From assembly GCA_019828595.1 (NCBI GenBank), contig JAHQRK010000033.1, forward strand, positions 548,589 to 612,588: a DNA stretch of 64,000 nt. The letters are read 5' to 3'. The translations under genes and the position numbers were made by a program. Each line of letters opens with the position of its first letter. Within the stretch, counting starts at the first letter, position 1. Below the pieces are notes generated by a model, which was not told the origin of the DNA, did not search any database, and saw only the letters and a list, made by a program, of their open reading frames with translations. Of the stretch, positions 12,651 through 21,114 are shown piece after piece. Source of the DNA: Aphanomyces cochlioides. Its lineage: Eukaryota; Oomycota; Saprolegniomycetes; Saprolegniales; Verrucalvaceae.

Positions 12651-15600
12651 AGTGGTCGCGGCTGGTCATTTTGTCAAGCTCCCCATACTTGAAGTGACGA
12701 CGAGCAACCTCAATGGGCTGAAAGAAAACGGACATCTTGTTGCACGGCGTCTTCGGAAACCGACACAAGCTGTTCTCTTTCAAGAAACGAAACTCAACAA
12801 CGCAAAACATCTTGACACTTTCCACACTCACCTCGACAACGAAGTGGGTGTTAGCAAGTACAAACTTTTTACCAACGACTTACGAACAACCCGCACGGAC
12901 AATTTGAACAACCGTCGATGTGGCGTTGCATCATACTTTCACGAATCGATGCCTGGATTCTCAAGCCTGGTGCACTTATCACAACACGATATCCCTGGCC
13001 GTTATATTGTGATCAAAACGTACTGGGATGAAACCCCAGTCTACATCCACAACATTTACGCGCCAGTTACCCCTCAACATCGGGCTAGTTTCTTTGACAG
13101 TCTCCCTCGCGCTTTTGAAGCTAACAGTGTACACCTGGTTGGGGGAGATTTTAACCTTCCTGTCAACGAACACCTCGATGCTTCCAAACCACGGCAAGAT
13201 CACACCTTTGGAAAAGTCGAATGTCTTGCCTGGCTGTCACAACTAGGAGTCATCGACGCGTGGCGCCTACACCACCCTCACGAAAGACTGGCAAGCGGTC
13301 CAGGACGAAGCAATCGTCTGGACTACTGGTTCATTGACCAAGATTTAGTTGCCCAATCCTACCAAAGCTCAAAATATGCCACTAACAGCTTTGCCGGAGA
13401 TCACTTGGAGCACACTGTCGTTCTCTCTACAAGTCATACACCCACGACCCGTGGCTACTGGAGGCTGCCGAGAGAGCTACTCAAAGACCCGCTCGTCATC
13501 AAAGCCATACGAGAAGAGGCATCACACCTCCTCTCTGAGATGCGTGCGGACGAATCGACAAACATGGGAGCCGTCTGGTATGGGTGGCTTAAGCGAATCA
13601 AACGACGTTTACAACAATGTCATCGCCACCACCTCCAATCCATGCAACACGAGCTCAAAAGCCTAAAACTGAGACATATATCTGCACAACGATCATACGA
13701 AGCTGGCTTGCTCGACGAGGCTGCCGTTGATGCTACTCGGTTGGCGCTGGAAAACGCACGAATCGAATATCGCCAATACCGCATGGATCAGCAATTCGAT
13801 TTTCATGCAAATGTCAACGAACGCGGTACGAGCCACTTCTTTCGAAGGCCACAAGGACTCAAGGTTCCTATCACGACGGTCAACGTCGATGGCATTCCCG
13901 TGTCTGATCCTACCACTATCAAAGAGAGATTCACTGCCCATTGGAAGGCAATAATGACTACCACTCGTGGCGAACAACCTCGGCTAAACCGGGCGAGGCG
14001 GAGGGCTGTCATACGGTTTATCTCCCGCAAACTCAATGATGAGCAACGCGAGGAGCTAGACAGACCTATCACAGCAGCCGAGCTGTGTAGTGCTCTCAAG
14101 ACAATGAGTCCAAACAAGTCTCCTGGTCCTGATGGATGGCCAGCGGCCTTCTTCCAAGTAGCACCCGAGGCTTTCTCCGAAATCCTGGTCAGGGTCTTCA
14201 ACTACCAACTTCACCACCACGGTAAACTACTCCTTCAACAAAGGCGTAGTGCTGTGGCTCTGCTCTTCAAAGCTGGTGATCGAGGCGATCCTGGAAACTA
14301 CCGACCTATTGCACTCATGTCAGTGGAGGTGAAGATACTATCCCGTGCCCTCGCTTATCGCCTGGCTACAGTAGCTCCTCATCTCATTCACCCAAGTCAA
14401 GCTGGCTTTGTCCCAGGACGACGGCTGCATGACCACGTCCTGCTTGTGCAAACTTTGCAAACGTTTTGCACCAACGAAGATCACGACTACTATGCAACAT
14501 TCCTTGACTTTTCGAAAGCGTACGACATGGTGGATCGAGAATTCATGCTTGATGTGCTGAGAGAAGTCAACACTGGTGATGGTTTCATTGCGTGGGTAGC
14601 TCTTTTGTACGACTCACCTTTGGTCCAGATCATCTTCAATGGCGAGCTTGGCCCTAAGATCCGACCTACCCGAGGCGTCAAACAAGGCTGTCCTTTATCA
14701 TGCCTACTGTTCGTCCTATACCTAGAACCTCTTGGTGAGATGCTCCGAGCGTCCCCACATCTTGGAATCGCTCTCCCCCACGACTCAGTTATTACGAGTA
14801 TATTCTTTGCCGACGACTCGACGTTGTTATCAAACTCGCTGCAATCTGCTGTGGAGCAAATGGCAATTGTGGAAGAGTTTTGCACGGCTTCAGGGGCCCG
14901 TCTGAATCGTTCCAAGTGCATGACCTTGGTTCTCAACGACCATCTCGATCAAGAAGACATCGAAGCAGATGGTTTGCTCAATATCGTACCAACTGGTCAG
15001 TGTACGAAATATCTTGGTATTCTCTTTGGCCATCGACTTTCGGCTGACTCCCAACTTCAAAAACTCAACGACAAATTCATCTCGTCCTTTCAACTATGGG
15101 GTAAACGAGCAAGGACATTGCAGGGCCGAAAGCTTATTGCCTCCACGATGTTGCTATCTATGTTGTGGCATGTAACAGCCGTTGTACCTGTGCCTCCTGC
15201 TATGGTCGTTACGTGGCAACAAATGTTAAACAAGTTCATACTTTGCCGCAAGACCCAGCTCGATGAGAGTTACCGTCCCTCAATCCATAGAAGGTGGCAG
15301 TACGACAAGCCTTTAGGCTTGGGAATCCCCCACATTGCATCGAGGCTGCGAACACAACGCCTTCTTCGTTTACAGCTCTTTATGTCTGCCGATTCTCCTG
15401 GTGAAATCCTGGTGTGGAAGAAACTTGTACAGCGACAATTTAGCCGCACAATACATCAGTTATTCCGAGACAGTCACCCATTCGATTTTCTTTTCATACT
15501 ACCCAAATGCAAGCTCCAAGTGGCTTTTGCTTCGCGAGCTCCATCCACTGTGGCTTGATACTTGGAAACATTGGTCAGCCACAGACATGAGTAAGCGAAT

Positions 15601-16759
15601 CGGCGTGCCTCCAAATCTCGACACGGTACTGAACCTCCCGGTATGGCTCACAGCCTACGACGCAATGCACTTCGGCTCTGCTAAGATGTTAGCAAATGTC
15701 GTGAAAGATGAAGACATGCGTCTCTGGTGCCGCCACGGGGCCAAAAATGGTCTCAGATGCCTGAAGGATTTCCTGACCCCACATGGCGCTTGGCCAACAG
15801 AGACCATGTTCGTGAACCGAATGTCGTCGAACAATCCAGCTGCCCAAGTTTGTCTAAACCAGGACGGAGTCATGGACTTTGCCACATTGCCCCGCACAAC
15901 CGACATTTACAATCAACTCACACGAATCTTCGACAAAGTTGTTCGATCGTTTGACATTCGGCAAGGGTCGCCACTGCCTAATGTCCCGACTTGTCAACAT
16001 CCGTTTACAGCCAGAATCAAGGATGCTGATTTACCTTTCGAGTCGTGGCCCAAGAAAAACGTGGTGAATTTAGCTTACCACGCCCCCCAGACTGAAGCTA
16101 TACATCCTATGAAGACTACGACAAGAACTGACAAAGACATAGCAAAGTATATCCGTCTCATTCGTACTGTGTGTAATCTACCTCCACCTGTTCAAGGCGA
16201 TGTATGGTTTCGATTGCACATGAAGATGTTACCCGTCAACTCGAGGTTTTCCTATATGCAGATCCAAAACCCTGACGCTATTTGTTGTGTCTATGAAGAT
16301 TGCTCGGATGTTGAGACTTTTCATCATGCCTTCCATACATGTCATCATGTACATCAAGTTTGGATGTTCCAAGAGCGAGCATGGAGAGCTTATGGTGTTA
16401 AGTTTGATTGGGCAACCACCACGAATATCAGTCGCTTCAAGACCAATACGCGAGGAAAACACCTGCATGACGCATTATTCAAATTATGGTCCCTCCTTTG
16501 TGCTTCCATCACGTACTCCTTATGGACTCAAAGAAATGCAACCAAGTTCGATGGCAAAAGGCCTCTACCGATTTTACTATGGAACGAGATTATATTTGTC
16601 AGTTGGACAGCTTCCATCAGGCGAACAATTCGTTTGCTCTCGCCTGACGACTTCGACTATCGAAACATCATCGAAGCGGTCTCAGTCCTTTTCTCTCAAG
16701 CTGGATACAACGAGCTATTCGAAAAATATCCCATGTCTTTTCGAGTTGAACACCAGTAA
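12643..16759 (+). pseudogene. LINE B ORF2 (APE endonuclease / reverse transcriptase), frameshifted, copy B-1
   Basis: The frame opens at the GTG of the sequence CGTGGCTAA, whose TAA ends ORF1, so the two ORFs overlap by 8 nt in a +1 relation and no ATG marks the start. The APE motifs are complete (SNLNG, QETK, NIYAP, GGDFN, RLDY, GDHLEH). The reverse transcriptase has DFSKAYD, KQGCPLS and FADD. The first frame ends at 15558. The rest is in the next frame from about 15495 to 16759 and includes the C-terminal CX4CX7HX4C knuckle. Against B-2 the cause is one extra base around 15494-15501. In the reverse transcriptase region B-1 and B-2 are very similar at protein level. Confidence 0.9.
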
Positions 16760-16972
16760 TTTGATTACAAGCCCCAGCTGTATTCTTGACTTGGTATCCC
16801 AGCTGAATTTTTGATTGGGAATCCTGGCGACCATCACTCACGATCCGCGCAAAACATTTCACTGCCCAATCAAATCGTGCCTGACTCAAGTGTCGCAACT
16901 GAGAATAAGTTCAGTGAGAATCTCAAAACAATTCTCCAAGACTCACTTTTGATTTTACCCAAGACAACAACA

Positions 16973-18187
16973 ATGGAAGCTTCAACGATTTTCACTGCCG
17001 ATAGCGTACTCCCCGCGCAGACGTCGAGACCCATAACTACACGAGGTGTGGGGAGCTCGATGTCTCCAGGGATTACTCTTGAGGGAGTGGATGGAGTTGA
17101 GATTTCTGTACCTATGACGCAATCATCCGACACTCGTCCTTCAAGTCCAGTTACAACTGAAGAACACCAATTTACTCCTGATATGTCCATTTTGAACTCG
17201 AGCACCCGCGAATTTGACCCCTTGGGCAATGACAATGGATCTCCGCTACCATCCCTCATGGATCTATTGGACGATGTTTCTGTTCCAGCCAGGCCACAAA
17301 CGAATGCGACAACGGCTGATGCCCCAACCAACCGCCCACGCACTCTGCGAATTCCAACCGACGATGATGACATCGATGAAGTGTTGTTTATCGATGACCA
17401 CCGCGAAGTGGCATCAATGCGAAATCGAATTTCAACTATTCAATACCAAGTCAACTGGAAGTTTCAACGCCCGGATGGACTCGACAAAGACTGGTTCGAC
17501 GAAAAAGACCTCAGCGGGTGTCAAGAAGCCGTGGCGATGTACCAACGATGGCGACAAGCTGGAGCCCACTTCCTCACGAACACTGGTCTCGCCCCAACGC
17601 TTGCTGAATTTCGAGCGATGGATCCTCTGTGGCTAGAAATTGGCAACAACAGTGACAAATCTTGTCTTGCGGCTGCAATCCGAATCGTTGCTACCAATTT
17701 GAATGTCTCCAATTTTGAGCTCAGCGAAGAAGTCATTTCGGGTTTCAAAGAGGCCCATGGAGTTCCTCAAGACGCGGGCATTCCCCCTTCCAAGATGCAT
17801 GATTTTCTCAAGCTGGCATACACACATGGATTCCACTACAACGACGCCATATTCTCCCGTCAACTGCTCAAGCAATCGGTGGGTGATCCAATTCGTGATA
17901 TCTGTAGAGCGATATTGGATGAGCCTGACGGAGAATTCTTGGTTGTTTCTGTCACTGATTCAACATCCCATTGCTGGGTCCTCGCCAAGCGATACAAGCG
18001 CTGCATAGACCGAAGTCTATGTATGATCCAAGACAATGAAAATGTATACCCCCTGGGTCAGATGCCAAGAGTCAGTTTTATCCGACATATTCGCCGTGTT
18101 AGCTTACAAACACCGAAGAAATCGAAGTCCCAACGTCGAAGCGAATCAAGAAAACGACAAGCCAAATTGATTTCCAATTCAGCCTAG
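16973..18187 (+). CDS. LINE B-1 ORF3: chromodomain-like segment plus putative cysteine protease
   Basis: This third ORF of 404 residues lies 213 nt after the ORF2 stop and has no counterpart in B-2. I chose the ATG at 16973 (context CAACAATGG); the frame is open upstream to 16811, but only a TTG is there. Residues 1-140 are low-complexity and acidic. Residues 144-194 resemble a chromodomain: YQVNWK in place of YxVKWKG, then DKDWFDEKDL in place of NTWEPEENL, then a C-terminal helix. Residues 225-360 show a possible papain-type triad: C231 in SDKSCLAA, H333 in TSHCWVL and D354 in MIQDNE. The last 25 residues are strongly basic and could be a nuclear signal. OTU-type proteases occur in Dualen/RandI LINEs, but I cannot assign this one to a family. 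It is open although ORF1 and ORF2 are broken. Confidence 0.7.
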   Translation: MEASTIFTADSVLPAQTSRPITTRGVGSSMSPGITLEGVDGVEISVPMTQSSDTRPSSPVTTEEHQFTPDMSILNSSTREFDPLGNDNGSPLPSLMDLLDDVSVPARPQTNATTADAPTNRPRTLRIPTDDDDIDEVLFIDDHREVASMRNRISTIQYQVNWKFQRPDGLDKDWFDEKDLSGCQEAVAMYQRWRQAGAHFLTNTGLAPTLAEFRAMDPLWLEIGNNSDKSCLAAAIRIVATNLNVSNFELSEEVISGFKEAHGVPQDAGIPPSKMHDFLKLAYTHGFHYNDAIFSRQLLKQSVGDPIRDICRAILDEPDGEFLVVSVTDSTSHCWVLAKRYKRCIDRSLCMIQDNENVYPLGQMPRVSFIRHIRRVSLQTPKKSKSQRRSESRKRQAKLISNSA

Positions 18188-18223
18188 CAGTAGGAAATGG
18201 GATGAGCCTTCGGGCAATATTAG

Positions 18224-18247
18224 TTTGTAGTTTACATTAACTACAAA
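18224..18247 (+). promoter_or_regulatory. 3'-terminal hairpin of LINE B-1
   Basis: A perfect 9-bp stem, TTTGTAGTT with AACTACAAA around a 6-nt loop, 18 bp before the element end. B-2 has a hairpin at the same place with a different stem sequence (28345-28371), so pairing is kept while bases change. It is a likely recognition structure for the element's reverse transcriptase. Confidence 0.6.
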
Positions 18248-18265
18248 TAGACTCCCCATTGACAT

Positions 18266-18279
18266 TGAGCTACATCCCC
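18266..18279 (-). repeat. Target-site duplication of B-1, right copy
   Basis: TGAGCTACATCCCC equals tRNA-Ala nt 14 to 1 on the plus strand. The left copy is 10114-10127. This right copy is only a 14-bp tRNA stub attached to the native spacer. Confidence 0.9.
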
Positions 18280-18965
18280 TTTTTACTGTTCTTTTGTGTC
18301 TGTGCATCAAGTCCGCCAAATCGTCCACTTTCTTGTTCTTGTCTGTACAAGGATAGATTGTGACGACCCTTTTGCAACCAGGCATTCGTCGTGTCTACGG
18401 GATACTTGTATGCCAAAATGTCCCGTGGAGACTGTCGATTTCTTGTCGGCTTGTTGGAGAACTCGTTGGTGTGGATGAAGCTGTTGCAAACCCGTTTTTT
18501 GACAGTACGTCGATTTCTGGTCGTCTTTTTTTGGTATCTGAGGGTGTGAATCGATAGAGCTTTTCAAAAGCAAGAGTTTGCAAGTAGTTTGAGGTCAATC
18601 GGAGCAATATTGCAAAAGTTATGAGCAAAAAACGATTTCGACCGATGGGACACGAACCGTTCACACCAAAAAGTGTCAAGCGATTGACAACAAAAGAGAT
18701 GTTTTCTATCCTTCTTTATCCATGTGACGCGACCACAAACACCATTCAAAGTGCTGTACACATTCTGGTTCAACCATTTCATTGCACATCGACCAAGTGA
18801 TTCCAAGAAATATACTGTTCAAAGTCTAACTGTTATATTTTCCATTGTGGACAGTGTATACTTGTCAAGTTGAATACAGATAATGTTGGAAAAGAAGTGT
18901 CCTACAGAGGTGAAAAGGAGATCGCGTGAAAGAGTAGTGTCCTGAATAGAAAGAAGCTAAAAAGA
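18280..18965. repeat. Array spacer, unit 2
   Basis: The same 686-bp spacer as unit 1; no gene seen. T5 terminator at 18959-18963. Confidence 0.9.
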
Positions 18966-19037
18966 TGCGCCTGCCGGGAGTCGAACCCGGGATGTCACGG
19001 CCACAACGTGAAGTACTGACCACTATACTACAGACGC
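18966..19037 (-). tRNA. tRNA-His(GTG), unit 2
   Basis: Identical to unit 1. Its upstream partner, one G away, is an unbroken tRNA-Ala (19039-19111), making this the one native-looking Ala-His pair in the window with spacer on both sides. Confidence 0.95.
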
Positions 19038-19038
19038 C

Positions 19039-19111
19039 TGGAGAAGCAGGGTATCGATCCCTGTACCTCCCGCATGCTAAGCGGGCGCTCTACCATCTGA
19101 GCTACATCCCC
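19039..19111 (-). tRNA. tRNA-Ala(AGC), intact
   Basis: A full 73-nt gene without CCA. Anticodon loop TTAGCAT gives AGC. The D arm carries the A box and the T arm has A54 (loop ATCGATA), as in plant-type tRNA-Ala. The G3-U70 pair needed by alanyl-tRNA synthetase is present. The acceptor stem has one U6-U67 mismatch, and the same 3' half recurs in all the split copies. Nothing is inserted in the anticodon arm or at the 5' end, so this is the empty-site reference for both LINE families. Confidence 0.95.
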
Positions 19112-19797
19112 TTTTTACTGTTCTTTTGTGTCTGTGCATCAAGTCCGCCAAATCGTCCACTTTCTTGTTCTTGTCTGTACAAGGATAGATTGTGACGACC
19201 CTTTTGCAACCAGGCATTCGTCGTGTCTACGGGATACTTGTATGCCAAAATGTCCCGTGGAGACTGTCGATTTCTTGTCGGCTTGTTGGAGAACTCGTTG
19301 GTGTGGATGAAGCTGTTGCAAACCCGTTTTTTGACAGTACGTCGATTTCTGGTCGTCTTTTTTTGGTATCTGAGGGTGTGAATCGATAGAGCTTTTCAAA
19401 AGCAAGAGTTTGCAAGTAGTTTGAGGTCAATCGGAGCAATATTGCAAAAGTTATGAGCAAAAAACGATTTCGACCGATGGGACACGAACCGTTCACACCA
19501 AAAAGTGTCAAGCGATTGACAACAAAAGAGATGTTTTCTATCCTTCTTTATCCATGTGACGCGACCACAAACACCATTCAAAGTGCTGTACACATTCTGG
19601 TTCAACCATTTCATTGCACATCGACCAAGTGATTCCAAGAAATATACTGTTCAAAGTCTAACTGTTATATTTTCCATTGTGGACAGTGTATACTTGTCAA
19701 GTTGAATACAGATAATGTTGGAAAAGAAGTGTCCTACAGAGGTGAAAAGGAGATCGCGTGAAAGAGTAGTGTCCTGAATAGAAAGAAGCTAAAAAGA
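19112..19797. repeat. Array spacer, unit 3
   Basis: Spacer identical in layout to unit 1; no gene seen. T5 terminator at 19791-19795. Confidence 0.9.
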
Positions 19798-19869
19798 TGC
19801 GCCTGCCGGGAGTCGAACCCGGGATGTCACGGCCACAACGTGAAGTACTGACCACTATACTACAGACGC
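19798..19869 (-). tRNA. tRNA-His(GTG), unit 3
   Basis: Complete gene with encoded G-1 at 19870. The tRNA-Ala upstream is split by a 5'-truncated SINE that lacks a Pol III promoter head. Confidence 0.94.
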
Positions 19870-19870
19870 C

Positions 19871-20228
19871 TGGAGAAGCAGGGTATCGATCCCTGTACCT
19901 CCCGCATGCTAAGCGGTTTATTGAGTATATTACCTAGGTTATAGTGGATATGAACTACTTTAACTCAGCTGGACCAGGTCTAACGGCTTTGTCTTGATAG
20001 TTCTACCTTTTCGGTAGTACAGCGATTCGACACGTTTTTACAGAACGGCCACATTAAACTGACACTTTCATTCCGGTAACCGCTTCCGGACAATCCTTCT
20101 CTTGTAAGTTCGAGGCGCACTTAAGTTTCCCGATCACATACATCCCATTAAATACCGTGCTTTCGGACAGGGGGGGTGGAGGGGTCCCGCATGCTAAGCG
20201 GGCGCTCTACCATCTGAGCTACATCCCC
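19871..20228 (-). pseudogene. tRNA-Ala(AGC) split by truncated SINE
   Basis: The 3' half is 19871-19916 and the 5' half 20185-20228, flanking 268 bp of SINE with the usual 17-bp anticodon-arm duplication. Confidence 0.93.
19917..20184 (-). mobile_element. SINE, 5'-truncated copy (268 bp)
   Basis: It matches the 3' 268 bp of the full SINEs and stops in the G-rich stretch (minus strand CCCCTCCACC), so the whole tRNA-Thr-like head is absent. Truncation with a full duplication points to an independent reverse-transcription event, not to copying of the later SINE array. Confidence 0.9.
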
Positions 20229-20914
20229 TTTTTACTGTTCTTTTGTGTCTGTGCATCAAGTCCGCCAAATCGTCCACTTTCTTGTTCTTGTCTGTACAAG
20301 GATAGATTGTGACGACCCTTTTGCAACCAGGCATTCGTCGTGTCTACGGGATACTTGTATGCCAAAATGTCCCGTGGAGACTGTCGATTTCTTGTCGGCT
20401 TGTTGGAGAACTCGTTGGTGTGGATGAAGCTGTTGCAAACCCGTTTTTTGACAGTACGTCGATTTCTGGTCGTCTTTTTTTGGTATCTGAGGGTGTGAAT
20501 CGATAGAGCTTTTCAAAAGCAAGAGTTTGCAAGTAGTTTGAGGTCAATCGGAGCAATATTGCAAAAGTTATGAGCAAAAAACGATTTCGACCGATGGGAC
20601 ACGAACCGTTCACACCAAAAAGTGTCAAGCGATTGACAACAAAAGAGATGTTTTCTATCCTTCTTTATCCATGTGACGCGACCACAAACACCATTCAAAG
20701 TGCTGTACACATTCTGGTTCAACCATTTCATTGCACATCGACCAAGTGATTCCAAGAAATATACTGTTCAAAGTCTAACTGTTATATTTTCCATTGTGGA
20801 CAGTGTATACTTGTCAAGTTGAATACAGATAATGTTGGAAAAGAAGTGTCCTACAGAGGTGAAAAGGAGATCGCGTGAAAGAGTAGTGTCCTGAATAGAA
20901 AGAAGCTAAAAAGA
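20229..20914. repeat. Array spacer, unit 4
   Basis: Same spacer; no gene seen. T5 terminator at 20908-20912. Confidence 0.9.
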
Positions 20915-20986
20915 TGCGCCTGCCGGGAGTCGAACCCGGGATGTCACGGCCACAACGTGAAGTACTGACCACTATACTACAGACGC
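20915..20986 (-). tRNA. tRNA-His(GTG), unit 4
   Basis: Complete gene, one base downstream of an intact tRNA-Ala whose 5' end touches LINE B-2. Confidence 0.95.
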
Positions 20987-20987
20987 C

Positions 20988-21060
20988 TGGAGAAGCAGGG
21001 TATCGATCCCTGTACCTCCCGCATGCTAAGCGGGCGCTCTACCATCTGAGCTACATCCCC
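20988..21060 (-). tRNA. tRNA-Ala(AGC), intact, with LINE B-2 at its 5' end
   Basis: All 73 nt are present and the internal A and B boxes are unbroken. The base before G1 is the first base of B-2 instead of the native spacer. Bases 21047-21060 serve both as the 5' end of the gene and as the left target duplication of B-2. It could still be transcribed if the native upstream sequence is not needed. Confidence 0.95.
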
Positions 21061-21114
21061 CCAGTTTCCAATTTGCCAGCTACCCCGCAGTACCACTCTA
21101 CGCTATCTGACAAT

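Larger units (their letters stand above)
10128..18265 (+). mobile_element. LINE family B copy B-1 (8138 bp, extra ORF3)
   Basis: It reads on the plus strand, opposite to the tRNAs. Copies of a 14-bp target duplication, TGAGCTACATCCCC (tRNA-Ala nt 1-14 reversed), lie at 10114-10127 and 18266-18279. The 5' UTR of 55 bp shares its start with B-2. ORF1 and ORF2 each carry a frameshift; ORF3, absent from B-2, is open. The 3' UTR shares with B-2 the GGGATGAGCC and GGCAATATTAGT blocks, a hairpin, and the final CTCCCCATTG. Its left flank is the 44-bp tRNA-Ala 5' half left by A-2. Confidence 0.93.

Noticed and set aside
16811..16972. Upstream start for ORF3 giving 458 residues
   Set aside because: Only a TTG is available at 16811; the first ATG at 16973 has a good context.
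20914..21114. N-terminal extension of B-2 ORF1 through tRNA-His and tRNA-Ala
   Set aside because: The frame is open by chance across host tRNA sequence; the element begins at 21061 and its own ATG at 21115 matches the B-1 start.
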